From Nemertoderma westbladi (taxonomy: Eukaryota > Xenacoelomorpha > Nemertodermatida > Nemertodermatidae): a stretch of 35,795 nt of DNA. How positions within the stretch are numbered: the first letter of the stretch is position 1; each line of letters starts with the position of its first letter. A model generated the notes under the pieces. That model was not told where the DNA came from. It worked only from the letters and a program-made list of their open reading frames with translations, and made no database searches. Positions 27,748 through 35,795 of this stretch are shown piece after piece. A program made the translations under genes and the position numbers. The stretch lies in the NCBI GenBank assembly GCA_032718475.1, contig JAUCBJ010002807.1, positions 1 to 35,795 on the forward strand, read 5' to 3'.

Positions 27748-29275
27748 CCCTATTAGTACCGGGCTATAAAATGTTGTACAAATACCGGGGGGGAGGTCAT
27801 ATTGACCCCCCCCCCCCCTCTAAAATCTACAAATATTTACGAAAACGTCTGATTTTTTGTTTGTACGTAGGTATCACTTGCCTGGATCCGACCGAAAAAA
27901 AAGAATTTCAAAAAAATGTACTGGGGTGGTTATATTGCAGCACCAAAATTACAAGTAGTGCACAATTTTCACAAAATTTGAAAGTGACATTTTCGGCTAA
28001 TTATTTTTCAATACAGGTTTTCTGGGGTGCAAAATACATTGGAAAATATTTAAAATGATATGATTACTATAAATGGCTGTTTAGTCCTCTCTGCGTAGGA
28101 AAAAAATGAAAAAAACAAGTAACCAGCACTTTTCAGTTAAAACACAAAATTTTTTTTCAGGTTTTAGAGGGCGCTGATTCTAATGGAATACATTTCTAAT
28201 ATGCCAGATCATTGCTACTTGTATTTTTCGGCGTACTTTGGCAAATTTTGGTGCTAGCACCAAATTTCGTACCCATCACCAAAAAGTACAAGTTTGCGAT
28301 GTCCAGTGCTGTTTTTATTGATTCCATCGGATTCAGGACCCTCATAAACCCGTATAACGCAAGAAACAAGGTGATACTATCTACTGATCAATTTGCATAT
28401 TTTCCAAAATTTGGTGCTGGCACAACAATTTTCACCCACCAGCGAAAAATACAAGTTTGAGTACTCTTATGAAATTTTTACTGATTCCATTGAATTCAGA
28501 ACCATCACAAACCCGTATAACGCAAGAAACAAGGTGACACAATCAATTGATATATTTGATGGATTTCAAAATTTGGTGCTAGCACCACATTTGCACCCAC
28601 ATCCGAAAAATACAAGTTGGAGATGTCTAGTTCGATAATTATATATTCCATTGAATTCAGAACAGCCATAAACCTCTAAAACTCAAGATTTAAATTGTCA
28701 CAAGCATTTTATCTATTGAATGGATTTTCAAAATTTCGTGCTAGCACCAAAATTTGCACACAGCACCGAAAAATACAAGTTTGATACGCTTGGTGCAACT
28801 CGTATATATTTCATCGAAACCAGAACCCCGAAAAACCCCAATTGCGTAACAAACAAGTTTCAAACAATCAATTTACAAAATTTACATATTTCAAAATTTG
28901 GTGCTGGCACCAAAATTTGGCACCCACCTAAAAAAACAAGTTTGAAATTTCTAAATCAATTTATATGAATTCCATCCAATTTCTAACACCAAAAAACCGG
29001 TGTAAATCAAAAATAGAGATGTTACAATTCATATTTAATGAAATGTAATTTTCAAAAAACGTCTCAAAAAAAGTGCCAAAAGTAGGGTTAAAAAATGGTG
29101 CTATAACTCGAAAAGTACCAGATATTTTTGAAAACGGTTTTCACTACTAGGAAGACAATAGATTTTTTGGAAAAGTCATAAAATTTCAGATTCCCAACTG
29201 CGTTTGTTTCAGAATTATAATAAAAAAACAACGGGGGGGGTCATATTGACCCCCCACCCCCCGGGTTTAATAGGG
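27748..29275 (+). mobile_element. Nonautonomous piggyBac-like element in TTAA
   Basis: The 1528-bp segment begins CCCTATTAGTACCGGG and ends CCCGGGTTTAATAGGG, so the termini are inverted CCCTATTA repeats. It is flanked by TTAA at 27744-27747 and 29276-29279. Copy 1 of the foldback repeat has the same flanks joined with one TTAA (497-500: ATACTTAAACAAAATG), an exact empty site. Duplication of TTAA and CCC-starting ends are the hallmarks of piggyBac elements. No transposase ORF; the interior is a ~162-bp minisatellite and AT-rich DNA. Both ends carry a GGTCAATATGACC-type palindrome next to a G/C run. A deleted relative lies at 23132-23440. Confidence 0.85.
28240..28990 (+). repeat. ~162-bp minisatellite with GGTGCTAGCACC palindrome
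   Basis: Five units start with AAAATTTGGTGCTAGCACC or a close variant; the palindrome begins at 28250, 28413, 28575, 28737 and 28900, a spacing of 162-163 bp. Each unit also has CCGAAAAATACAAGTTTG, TGATTCCAT-GAATTCAGAACC and CCC-TATAACGCAAGAAACAAGG. Units are perhaps 70-80% alike. The array lies wholly inside the piggyBac-like element. Confidence 0.9.
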
Positions 29276-29321
29276 TTAAACAAAATGTTCCAGAACAACG
29301 TGTATTTATTAAATATAATAA

Positions 29322-29522
29322 ATGGCCTTCAACAAACAATACTTCTTTCAATCTTTAAACGCCTATAACGCAGCTGTTTCTCAACGAAATTTAGATATTG
29401 TTACATATTTCGAATCCTTGCAAGGCAAGCTTTTTAATGATAATGAAAAAATTACGACTAATGTGAAGAATGTCCACGATATGGAGGGTGCGATTTCGCA
29501 AAAGACACAGATTTTAAGGTAA
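29322..29522 (+). CDS. Foldback copy 2 right-arm peptide ORF
   Basis: An unbroken 66-codon ORF: MAFNKQYFFQSLNAYNAAVSQR, DIVTYFESLQGKLFND and VHDMEGAISQKTQ. It is the most complete right-arm version; copy 1's equivalent is broken by a TGATATA expansion. The upstream sequence has a TTCCAGAA palindrome (29288-29295) at the same distance as in copy 1. The product is short, soluble-looking and not recognised. Confidence 0.4.
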   Translation: MAFNKQYFFQSLNAYNAAVSQRNLDIVTYFESLQGKLFNDNEKITTNVKNVHDMEGAISQKTQILR

Positions 29523-29628
29523 AATCGAAAATGCCTTCATGGGGGTCATCGACGGTGAGTTGTACTAGTTGTGTTTCAAATTTCAAGCAATATGATAAAG
29601 ATTTAAGAATCTGGGGGGGGGGGGGGGA

Positions 29629-30281
29629 TTACTTTATTGCCGACAGCTCCATAAACAAACAGTGCGTTGTGTGACGGGATCAGAGATCCCGACCGGGTTG
29701 TTAAAGTACGCGTCACCGTTCTGCTGGGGATCGTGCTACTAGCTTTGGCCGAGGCCGTTTGGGAAAACAGTGAAAGTTTCTGTTGTCTCTCAATATTAAT
29801 TAATATGGGCGATAATAGCACGCCAGTAAATGAGCAGAAAATACAGATTAATTGTTACCAGTATGGCGGTGGCAGTCATTAACTATGACCGGTCTGCCCT
29901 CACTGAACTGAATAACACAACTGACTGGTAAACCAGTAATGTAAGGTAATATATGATTAATTCATTGAATATTGGTTTACCTCCTACTCTACCTTTGGCC
30001 CTCTACCCAACAATCTCGTATCCCCAACATATTGCTAAAATGCCACTAGTCCCATTTTCTGGTGGGTAATGAAGTGGAATTGAATCCGCTTACACTCCCC
30101 CCCATGCTATCTTCCCGTTGAGAAGATAGCATCAACCTTAAGTGCGCTTTAATTCCGCTGGAACCCAATCTACTACCGGGTGTGGGGTGGAGTTCTTTTC
30201 TCGGGGTTGGCTTTCCAGGCCGCCCCCCCCCCCCCTGGGTATGTTATTGCTACCCTTCCTTGGTGCGATCGCGAGCTATGT
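29629..30281. other. Unassigned stretch before RTE copy C
   Basis: No recognised gene. Contents: inverted GATCAGAGATCCCGA-type motifs near 29680, CTGGTAAACCAGTAA near 29925, a perfect 10-bp-stem hairpin ATGCTATCTT/AAGATAGCAT at 30104-30132 and a C-run at about 30222-30235. The sequence is continuous with 33927 onward if the RTE LINE is removed, so any element here would be split. Confidence 0.4.
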
Positions 30282-30695
30282 ATTCAGGTCAGGTCAGGTA
30301 TTCTAGGTCATTGATCAAGAAAACTTGCTACCTCTATGCAGCAAAAATGAGGTGCCACCTGTAGCTGCATAGACCCTCTTACTAGGGCCAATCTGGTCGT
30401 GTAACTAGGACCCCCTTTGTTCTGGGATAAGGACGCCCTTGGTCCTGGATTAAGGACCCATATACTTGGCTGCAGGGGTATATGGCCTGGCCAGGCAGAT
30501 AGTGATCTAGCAATGGCTGGTCAGGAGTAGTGTTCTCATGTCCACTCTGAGTGCACTTCATTGCGACCTGAACCTGGCAGCAGGGGTACAGGGCATGACC
30601 CAGCAGATGAGCTGCACAGCCAATGGTGGGTCATGTGCGCCGGAGTAGATATGGGTGATGGGCCTCATATCTGACTCCACTGCGACACCCACCCT

Positions 30696-32170
30696 GTGGA
30701 ATGGCAAACCAGGGTGTGGTATTTGCCCCGAGAGCTGACTCGGCAAAAAAAGCACCCCCCAACCCCCACTATGGATTACATTAGTAAAGCGGAGGTCCAG
30801 CCACTAGAGGCCAGTGGAATGACTGGACACAATCGGCCTCACAGGCGTCAGTTATCTCCTGACCGGCTGCCTGTCTCACCCCCTACTGGAGAGAGAGCGG
30901 CAAACAATTCTATGAGTCCCTTTCCTGATGACCTTTCTGGCCCAAACCCTGGGTCACCAGGGAGGCCAGATTGTGAGGGGGAGAGGGATTCTGGAGTTGG
31001 AGGCTACTCTCATGTTCCACCCCGACCAACAAAGCCATTGGTGAATCTGAGGCAAGTCACTAGACTAGCCTCAGTTAACACCCTAACACTCGGGTCCCCA
31101 ATGCGACAAGGTGAGCTGACTGCCTTGGCAGATAAGCTTTCTCTTAGTGCAGTGGGTGTTCAAGAGCACCGAATGCAGACTGGACAGACTGATGAGGTTC
31201 TGATTAAGGACATGGGGGGCGGTTGGCGACTCGCCCTCGCTTCAGCAGATGATAGTGGCAAAGAAGTTTCCTAAGGTGGTTCTGATTGTGTGCTACTCTC
31301 CAACTAGTGTTGCCCCTGTGGGGGTGGAAAATTTCTACCAGAATCTACAAGCAGCTACTGATGGAGTGGATCAGCATGCATTCTTAACATTCCTGGAAGA
31401 CTTTAATGCAAGTCTGCATCAATCACCTACATCGCGCTGGGTCTATAGCAATAGTGTTAACCGAAATTCCGCCCATCTTCAGGATTTTATCTCAGGAAAT
31501 GGATTGTTTTCGGGTGGAACCTAGTTCAAGAAGCGAACTGGAAAGCTATGGACTCATAGTGGACCAAGTGGTCACAAGTCCCAGATAGACCATATCCTGT
31601 TTCGTAGGAAATACCGGAGCTCTATACAAGACTGTAATGCATTTACACTACGACCCTTCTCCAGTGATCACCGCCGTATTGTGGCCAAGGTAAGACTTAG
31701 TCTGTGTGCTAGCAGAACAACGAAATCTGCCTTGCCGCGGCATGACTGGTCCTCTCTGTTGCAACAGCCAAATGTGAGATCCAGCTTCACACTACAGCTG
31801 AGCAACAGGTATGTGGTTCTTGCCTCTGAGGCGGCAGATCACTGTGAGGGATATACTGCCTTCAATAGAAGCAGTTAAGTTAGCAGCTGCAGAAACAGTT
31901 CCTGTATACCCTCGAAACAGGAAAAGGGCCCCCTGGACTGACAACAAAATCGAGAAGTGCCGAAATGACCTATATAAGGCGCAGAAAGAGTCCCGACTCA
32001 AACAGACTACAGCGGCCAAGAATGCAGTTAAGGCTGCATCTAGGTCCCTGAACAGGCAGTACTCTGTTAATCTACAGGAGCTAATAAACCAACAGGTTGA
32101 TGCCATCAATGATGCCAACGACAGCAGGCAATCATCCCAGGCATGGAGGTTGATCAACCGCCAAGGTTAA
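30696..32170 (+). pseudogene. RTE-like endonuclease region, copy C
   Basis: The frame reads MDYISKAEVQPLEASG (30772), VNTLTLGSPMRQGELTALAD, LSAVGVQEHRM, then after the deletion KKFPKVVLIVCYSPTS, LTFLEDFNAS (canonical GDFNA reads EDFNA, so Gly is changed), then a stop inside the GGT-F-K segment (31522), DHILFRRK and SSDHRRIVAKVRL. The part between QEHRM and KVVLIV, carrying a conserved strand of the endonuclease, is missing. Function as a nuclease is lost. Confidence 0.75.
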
Positions 32171-32338
32171 GGCTGAATCACCAGCCGATCGCCAATAATG
32201 GTTGGAAGGCCCACTTTGAAAAGCTCCTCAATAATGACAGGGTATTGCCTGATAACTTTATAGAAGTAAAAGTACTCCCAGATATTCAGATAGTCTGTAC
32301 TCCCAGATATTCCCATTGGCGATATCTCCTTTGCAGAA

Positions 32339-33879
32339 GTGAAGGCTGCTACAAAGAGCATTAAGACCAATCGTGCCAGTGGAGTAGATGGTGTTCCCCC
32401 TGAGGTCTTTAAAATACCTGAGTGTTTAAAGCTCATCTATCCCATCATAGTAGACATGTACCATACAACAAGAGTCCCACAAGAAATGAAAACAAATAAG
32501 TTGGTGCCAGTTCCCAAGAAGGGCAACCTAACACTCTATGGTTCTTTTCGGGAAATCTCATTGATCTCGATTGCTGCAAAGCTATACAATAGAATTCTAT
32601 TAAATCGCATCAGGGATCCCATTGAGAGACTGCTCCGTGGAAATCAGAATGGGTTCTGTAAAGGTCGTGGGACCATGGATCCCATTTTGGCACTTAGAAG
32701 GATAATTGAAGAGTTATCAAAAAAGAAAGTTATCTTTGACTGGCTGGCTGTTATCTTTGTTGACTTCTTCTCTTCAAGGCCTTTGATTCAGTCTCTCGCT
32801 CACGTATGTTCAGCATACTTTCATTATATGGGATTCCTGATGAAATTATTGCAGCAATCAGATCAGTATACGATGGTTCGACAACATTTGTGTCTACTGT
32901 TGACAGTGACACAGAACCATTTGAAGTGTTATGGGGCGTCCTCAAGGGAGACACACTTGCACCATTCTTGTTCATAATTGTTGTTGACTATGTTCTACGC
33001 ATGTCCTGAGATCATCATAATGATGATGGGGTGATGATAACTCCACCTACTGGCTCCAGAAGTCGAGGAAATCCTGCCAAGTACCTAACTGATCAGGACT
33101 TTGCTGATGACTTAGGAGTACTCTCAGAATCACTAGAGGGAGCCCAACGGCTCCTCAGCTCATTAGAACATGCTGCTTCTAGTGTTGGTATTTATATTAA
33201 CTCCAGAAAGACCAAAATTTTGACAGTTAACTTTGAAAGTCCTCAGCAAGTCTCTGATTGGATGAGCATAAGCTCAAACGATGGTATGCTTGAGCATGTG
33301 GATGACTTCTGTTACCTGGGATCATGGATCCGGAAGTCAGGTGAGGACCTTCGAATACGTAAGGGAAAGGCATGGGCAGCCTTGAATAGGCTTTCCAGGA
33401 TTTGGAAGTCACCGAGAATAAATCGGAAACTTAAGGTCCGATTATTTAGAGCAGCAGTAGTTCCAGTACTCCTCTATGGGAGTCCATGCTGGGCTCTAAC
33501 TGCTGAGGACACCAAATCTCTGGATGGCACATTCACAAGAATGCTATGCCGGGTTCATTGTGTCAAGTACAATGCACACATCTCCAACCAGACACTATAT
33601 AACATTGGAGGTGTCTCATTGGTTCCCCCAAGCTTGACACTAGAACAAAATCGCCTCCGCTTTGCAGGATATTGCTTTCACCGTGAGGACCAGCCACTGC
33701 ATAATCGTGTACTTTGGCAGCCTCATGGAGTGAATAAGCATGGTGGACAGCCCATGACTTTCTTGAGACGCATCTTAAAGGACACTGGCCTTGAAGATGC
33801 AGATGATCTAGCAAAAGTCATGGGTGATAGGGAGTTGTGGCGGTGCAATTTTGTCGATAAGCCGGCACAGCATTCTTAA
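32339..33879 (+). pseudogene. RTE-like reverse transcriptase and C-terminus, copy C
   Basis: NRASGVDGVPPEVFKI, LVPVPKKGNLTLYGSF, AKLYNRILLNRI, NQNGFCKGRGTMDPIL, then in a shifted frame YGIPDEIIAAIRSVY, VLWGVLKGDTLAPFLFI, and from 33031 LTDQDFADDLGVLSES with catalytic FADD at 33100-33111. It continues VDDFCYLGSWIRKSG, PVLLYGSPCWALTAED, RLRFAGYCF and RELWRCNFVD to the stop at 33877-33879. A small indel (near 32780) and one in-frame TGA (33007) break the frame; otherwise the 282-codon C-terminal ORF is intact. Confidence 0.8.
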
Positions 33880-33926
33880 AGATGCAGCTGCAATGCAGCA
33901 TGCCGATCCTAGTAGTAGAGCTATGT

Positions 33927-34660
33927 TGCACCAAGGCATCTGGCGTCTCTGCAATCGTGCTTTCTCTCCACACAATTTTCTATAACCTCTCTTACTCTTG
34001 GACCTCTTTGTCCCTCACTCTCTTACTCTCGGACCTCTTTGTCCCTTACTCCCTCTCCTACTGCTCGCTCCCCACACTTGAATTGCACTCCTCTCACTTT
34101 CTCACGCGCCAACACCTCCTCTCCATATTTTCCTCGCAATCAACCCATCTTTGTTCTCCATCCCCTCCTGTCAGGCTCCCACATCCTCATTAGTGTGGCC
34201 ACACTTGAGGAATGGGATCCGTCGAACGTCTCGTCCTTACATCATAGTCAATTGGTCCCCAATTCCAGTAGCTAATTGGAAAAGGTTATATATATGACTA
34301 TAGTACTTACTTTGATTATATTTATTCTAATTATATTGATCACTACATACATACATACTAATTGCACTTAGATATATTTGCACTTAGGAGTTCGTGTATG
34401 TATTCCCACATTCCCACGTGCCTTCCAGGCATGCCCACCAAGTCCTAGTTCGCTGCTCCCGTCTTCGGGAACTATCTTAGTTCTTTCCCCCTGTCATTGT
34501 CTTGTCTGGGCCGCTTCCTTCCCTCTGGCTTCTCCTCTCTGAGACTCCTCATTCTCGCCGTTACCGCCTACTCTCTTCCGATAACCACGGCCATAAATAG
34601 GTTTAGTAAACCTATCATTATCCAATCCTCATGTATGATATATCTCTTCTGATATATCTT
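33927..34660. other. Pyrimidine-rich stretch, no gene
   Basis: The top strand is C/T-rich. A 31-bp unit (CTTACTCTTGGACCTCTTTGTCC) is repeated twice from 33991 and 34022, and CATACATACATACTAATTGCACTTAG lies near 34350. A TAGGTTTAGTAAACCTA hairpin lies at 34598-34614. Short ORFs here have no recognisable content. Confidence 0.45.
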
Positions 34661-34729
34661 TATCGCAATATCCGGAACTGATACACCTCCTGTTTCCCTG
34701 GCCTCGCTCCCCACTTCAGCGAGTTCGCC

Positions 34730-34942
34730 AGCTTCGCTCCGTACTCCTCCCTGAACTTACCCCAGTCCATCAGCTTGTGGCAGACAAGCCCCATGAGCTG
34801 GCCCATCTCCACTGCTTCACAATGTTCCGTGCCCGCTCTGTGCTCCTCCCGGAACTTGCCCCAGTCCATTGGCTTGTGGCAGACAAGGCCCATGAGCTGG
34901 CCCATCCCCACTGCTCCACAATGTCCTGTGTTCTGTACCACT
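34730..34942. repeat. 99-bp tandem repeat, about two units
   Basis: CCAGTCCAT followed by GCTTGTGGCAGACAAG starts at 34762 and again at 34861: a 99-bp period (33 codons). About 90% of positions agree. Open on the minus strand as GQLMGLVCHK-MDWGKFREE repeats (34660-34947), but also open in other frames, so coding is unproven. Confidence 0.75.
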
Positions 34943-34959
34943 CCCAAAGTGCCAATTTT

Positions 34960-35795
34960 TCTTGATTTTATTTTATTTTTCTTATGTTACCCCTGTCTGT
35001 GCTATTATCCTATCTACCTTTCTACTTCCTTCTTACTATGTACCCTACTACTACTATGGTATGCCTACATACCCTTTACTTTCTTACTACGTGGCACTCT
35101 CGGTGCCCACAACTTCTAACTTGGTACTATGTACCCTAATACTGCTACTACCTACATAATGCTACTACCTAATACCTACATACCACACCCTTCACTCTCT
35201 CACTATGTGGCGCTTTCGGTGCCCACAACCCCTCTGCTACTACCTCTATGGTATACCTACCCTACATACCATACCCTCTAACTCTCTTACTACGTGGCGC
35301 TTTTGGTGCCCACAACCCCTCTGCTACTACTTCTATGGTATACCTACATATCATACCCTCTACTCTCTTACTATGTGGTACTTTCGGTGCCCACAACCCC
35401 TAACTCTCTCGGTACTATGTACCCTACTACTACTCTCGTGGTATGTCTATATACCACACTCCCTAATCTCTAACTTAACTCTTCTCTTACTCTCACTAAT
35501 TTCTAACTCTCCTCTTACTCTAACTAACTTCTACTAACTTTCTAACATTCTTACTTCTTACTAACTCTTACTAACTTCTAACTCTCCTCTTACCCTTACT
35601 GACTTCTACTAACTTTCTAACTTCTTACTCTAATGGTACTATGTACCCCGCTACTCTCGTGGTATGTCAATATACCACCCTCCCTAATTTCTGCCTATGG
35701 TACTATATACCCTACAACTCTCATGGTATGTCAATGTACCACACTCCCTAACTTCTGCCTACTTACTTAGTGCTACGTACTATCTACTACTGTTA
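34960..35795. repeat. Pyrimidine-rich interspersed minisatellite
   Basis: TACTACGTGGC-CT-TCGGTGCCCACAAC-type units recur at about 35085, 35203, 35292 and 35372. A second module, GGTACTATGTACCC with CTCTCGTGGTATGTC-ATACCACAC, recurs at about 35420, 35635 and 35698. The two are linked by CTAACTTCTTACTCTAAC simple sequence. The small ORFs across it are products of the low complexity. The array continues past the window end. Confidence 0.8.

Larger units (their letters stand above)
27318..29627. mobile_element. Foldback element copy 2, split by an inserted element
   Basis: Inverted arms at about 27325-27670 and 29285-29612 match each other and the arms of copy 1. Both outer ends read (from outside) a C-run, AGATT, then AAATCTTTATCATATTTCTTG-type sequence; a shared segment with TCATCGACGGTGAGTG follows inside. 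The outer flanks are homopolymers (C-run at 27314-27330; G-run at 29613-29628), so a target duplication cannot be judged. The spacer is occupied by a 1528-bp insertion at TTAA. Confidence 0.75.
30282..33917 (+). mobile_element. RTE-like LINE copy C, near full length
   Basis: A 3636-bp element bounded by a 9-bp target duplication GAGCTATGT (30273-30281 and 33918-33926). It starts at a (CAGGT)n-like block and ends with a short 3' UTR and a TAGTAG tail, usual for the RTE clade, whose full elements are about 3.3-3.7 kb with one EN-RT ORF. Relative to copy A it has lost ~115 bp in the endonuclease (near 31258) and ~25 bp near 32152, and gained one A in the run near 30747. It keeps the C-terminus that copy A lacks. 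Confidence 0.9.

Noticed and set aside
27669-28058. 129-codon plus-strand ORF across the foldback spacer and insertion
   Set aside because: It crosses the TTAA insertion boundary and a C-run, so it cannot be older than the insertion, and it has no recognisable content.
28212-28968. Three overlapping ORFs of ~82 codons
   Set aside because: They are the ~162-bp minisatellite read in shifting frames; the period is not a multiple of three throughout.
28240-28990. CRISPR-like regular spacing
   Set aside because: Units are ~162 bp and repeated along their whole length, without short repeats alternating with unique spacers; the genome is eukaryotic.
30104-30132. Hairpin resembling a bacterial terminator
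   Set aside because: No T-run follows and the context is animal DNA, so an intrinsic terminator makes no sense.
34960-35537. ORFs of 60-114 codons at the right end
   Set aside because: They are low-complexity translations of C/T/A-rich minisatellite DNA and open in several frames at once.
1-35795. tRNA and rRNA genes
   Set aside because: No cloverleaf with A and B boxes and no rRNA-like conserved blocks were noticed on reading; a covariance-model scan would be needed to exclude degenerate tRNA-derived SINEs.

Overview
This is eukaryotic DNA, almost certainly from an invertebrate animal. There are no ribosome-binding sites, operons or compact bacterial genes. It is AT-rich and packed with decayed animal transposable elements: CR1-like and RTE-like LINEs, a Ty3/Gypsy LTR element, a Penelope-like element with a GIY-YIG endonuclease, a piggyBac-like TTAA insertion, and several short inverted-repeat elements. 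A marine invertebrate is plausible, but the sequence alone does not fix the species.

Layout: (1) 1-870 holds a foldback repeat whose two arms encode the same short peptide divergently. (2) 878-1562 is a short inverted-repeat element full of GATAAG motifs, ending 70 bp before (3) a single-exon gene-like locus (1630-4218). That locus encodes an N-terminal helical region, a 40-residue tandem repeat and four cold-shock-like domains, but it is broken by two frame changes. (4) A CR1-like LINE covers about 5.4-10.58 kb, with a second CR1 3' fragment nested in it. (5) 10.6-13.3 kb has no genes, but holds repeated X-box-like palindromes and an inverted repeat. (6) 13.3-17.7 kb is a degenerate Gypsy element on the minus strand, directly abutting an RTE-like LINE (17.7-21.0 kb, minus). 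(7) 21.0-24.4 kb is AT-rich and gene-free. It contains a 610-bp inverted-repeat element with a perfect 9-bp target duplication and mirrored heat-shock-element-like and X-box-like palindromes, a cluster of long AT palindromes, and a shrunken piggyBac-like copy. (8) 24.4-26.9 kb holds an RTE 3' fragment next to a Penelope-like element. (9) 27.3-29.6 kb is a second foldback repeat split by a 1.53-kb piggyBac-like insertion. (10) 30.28-33.92 kb is a near-full-length RTE LINE bounded by a 9-bp target duplication. (11) 33.9-35.8 kb is mostly pyrimidine-rich low-complexity and minisatellite sequence.

No protein-coding element is plainly intact. The elements document a history of nested insertion. 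The best candidates for something new are the foldback family with its conserved divergent peptide, the small inverted-repeat element carrying mirrored regulatory palindromes, and the unrecognised repeat plus cold-shock-like-domain gene. Functional statements about these three are inference from sequence pattern only.
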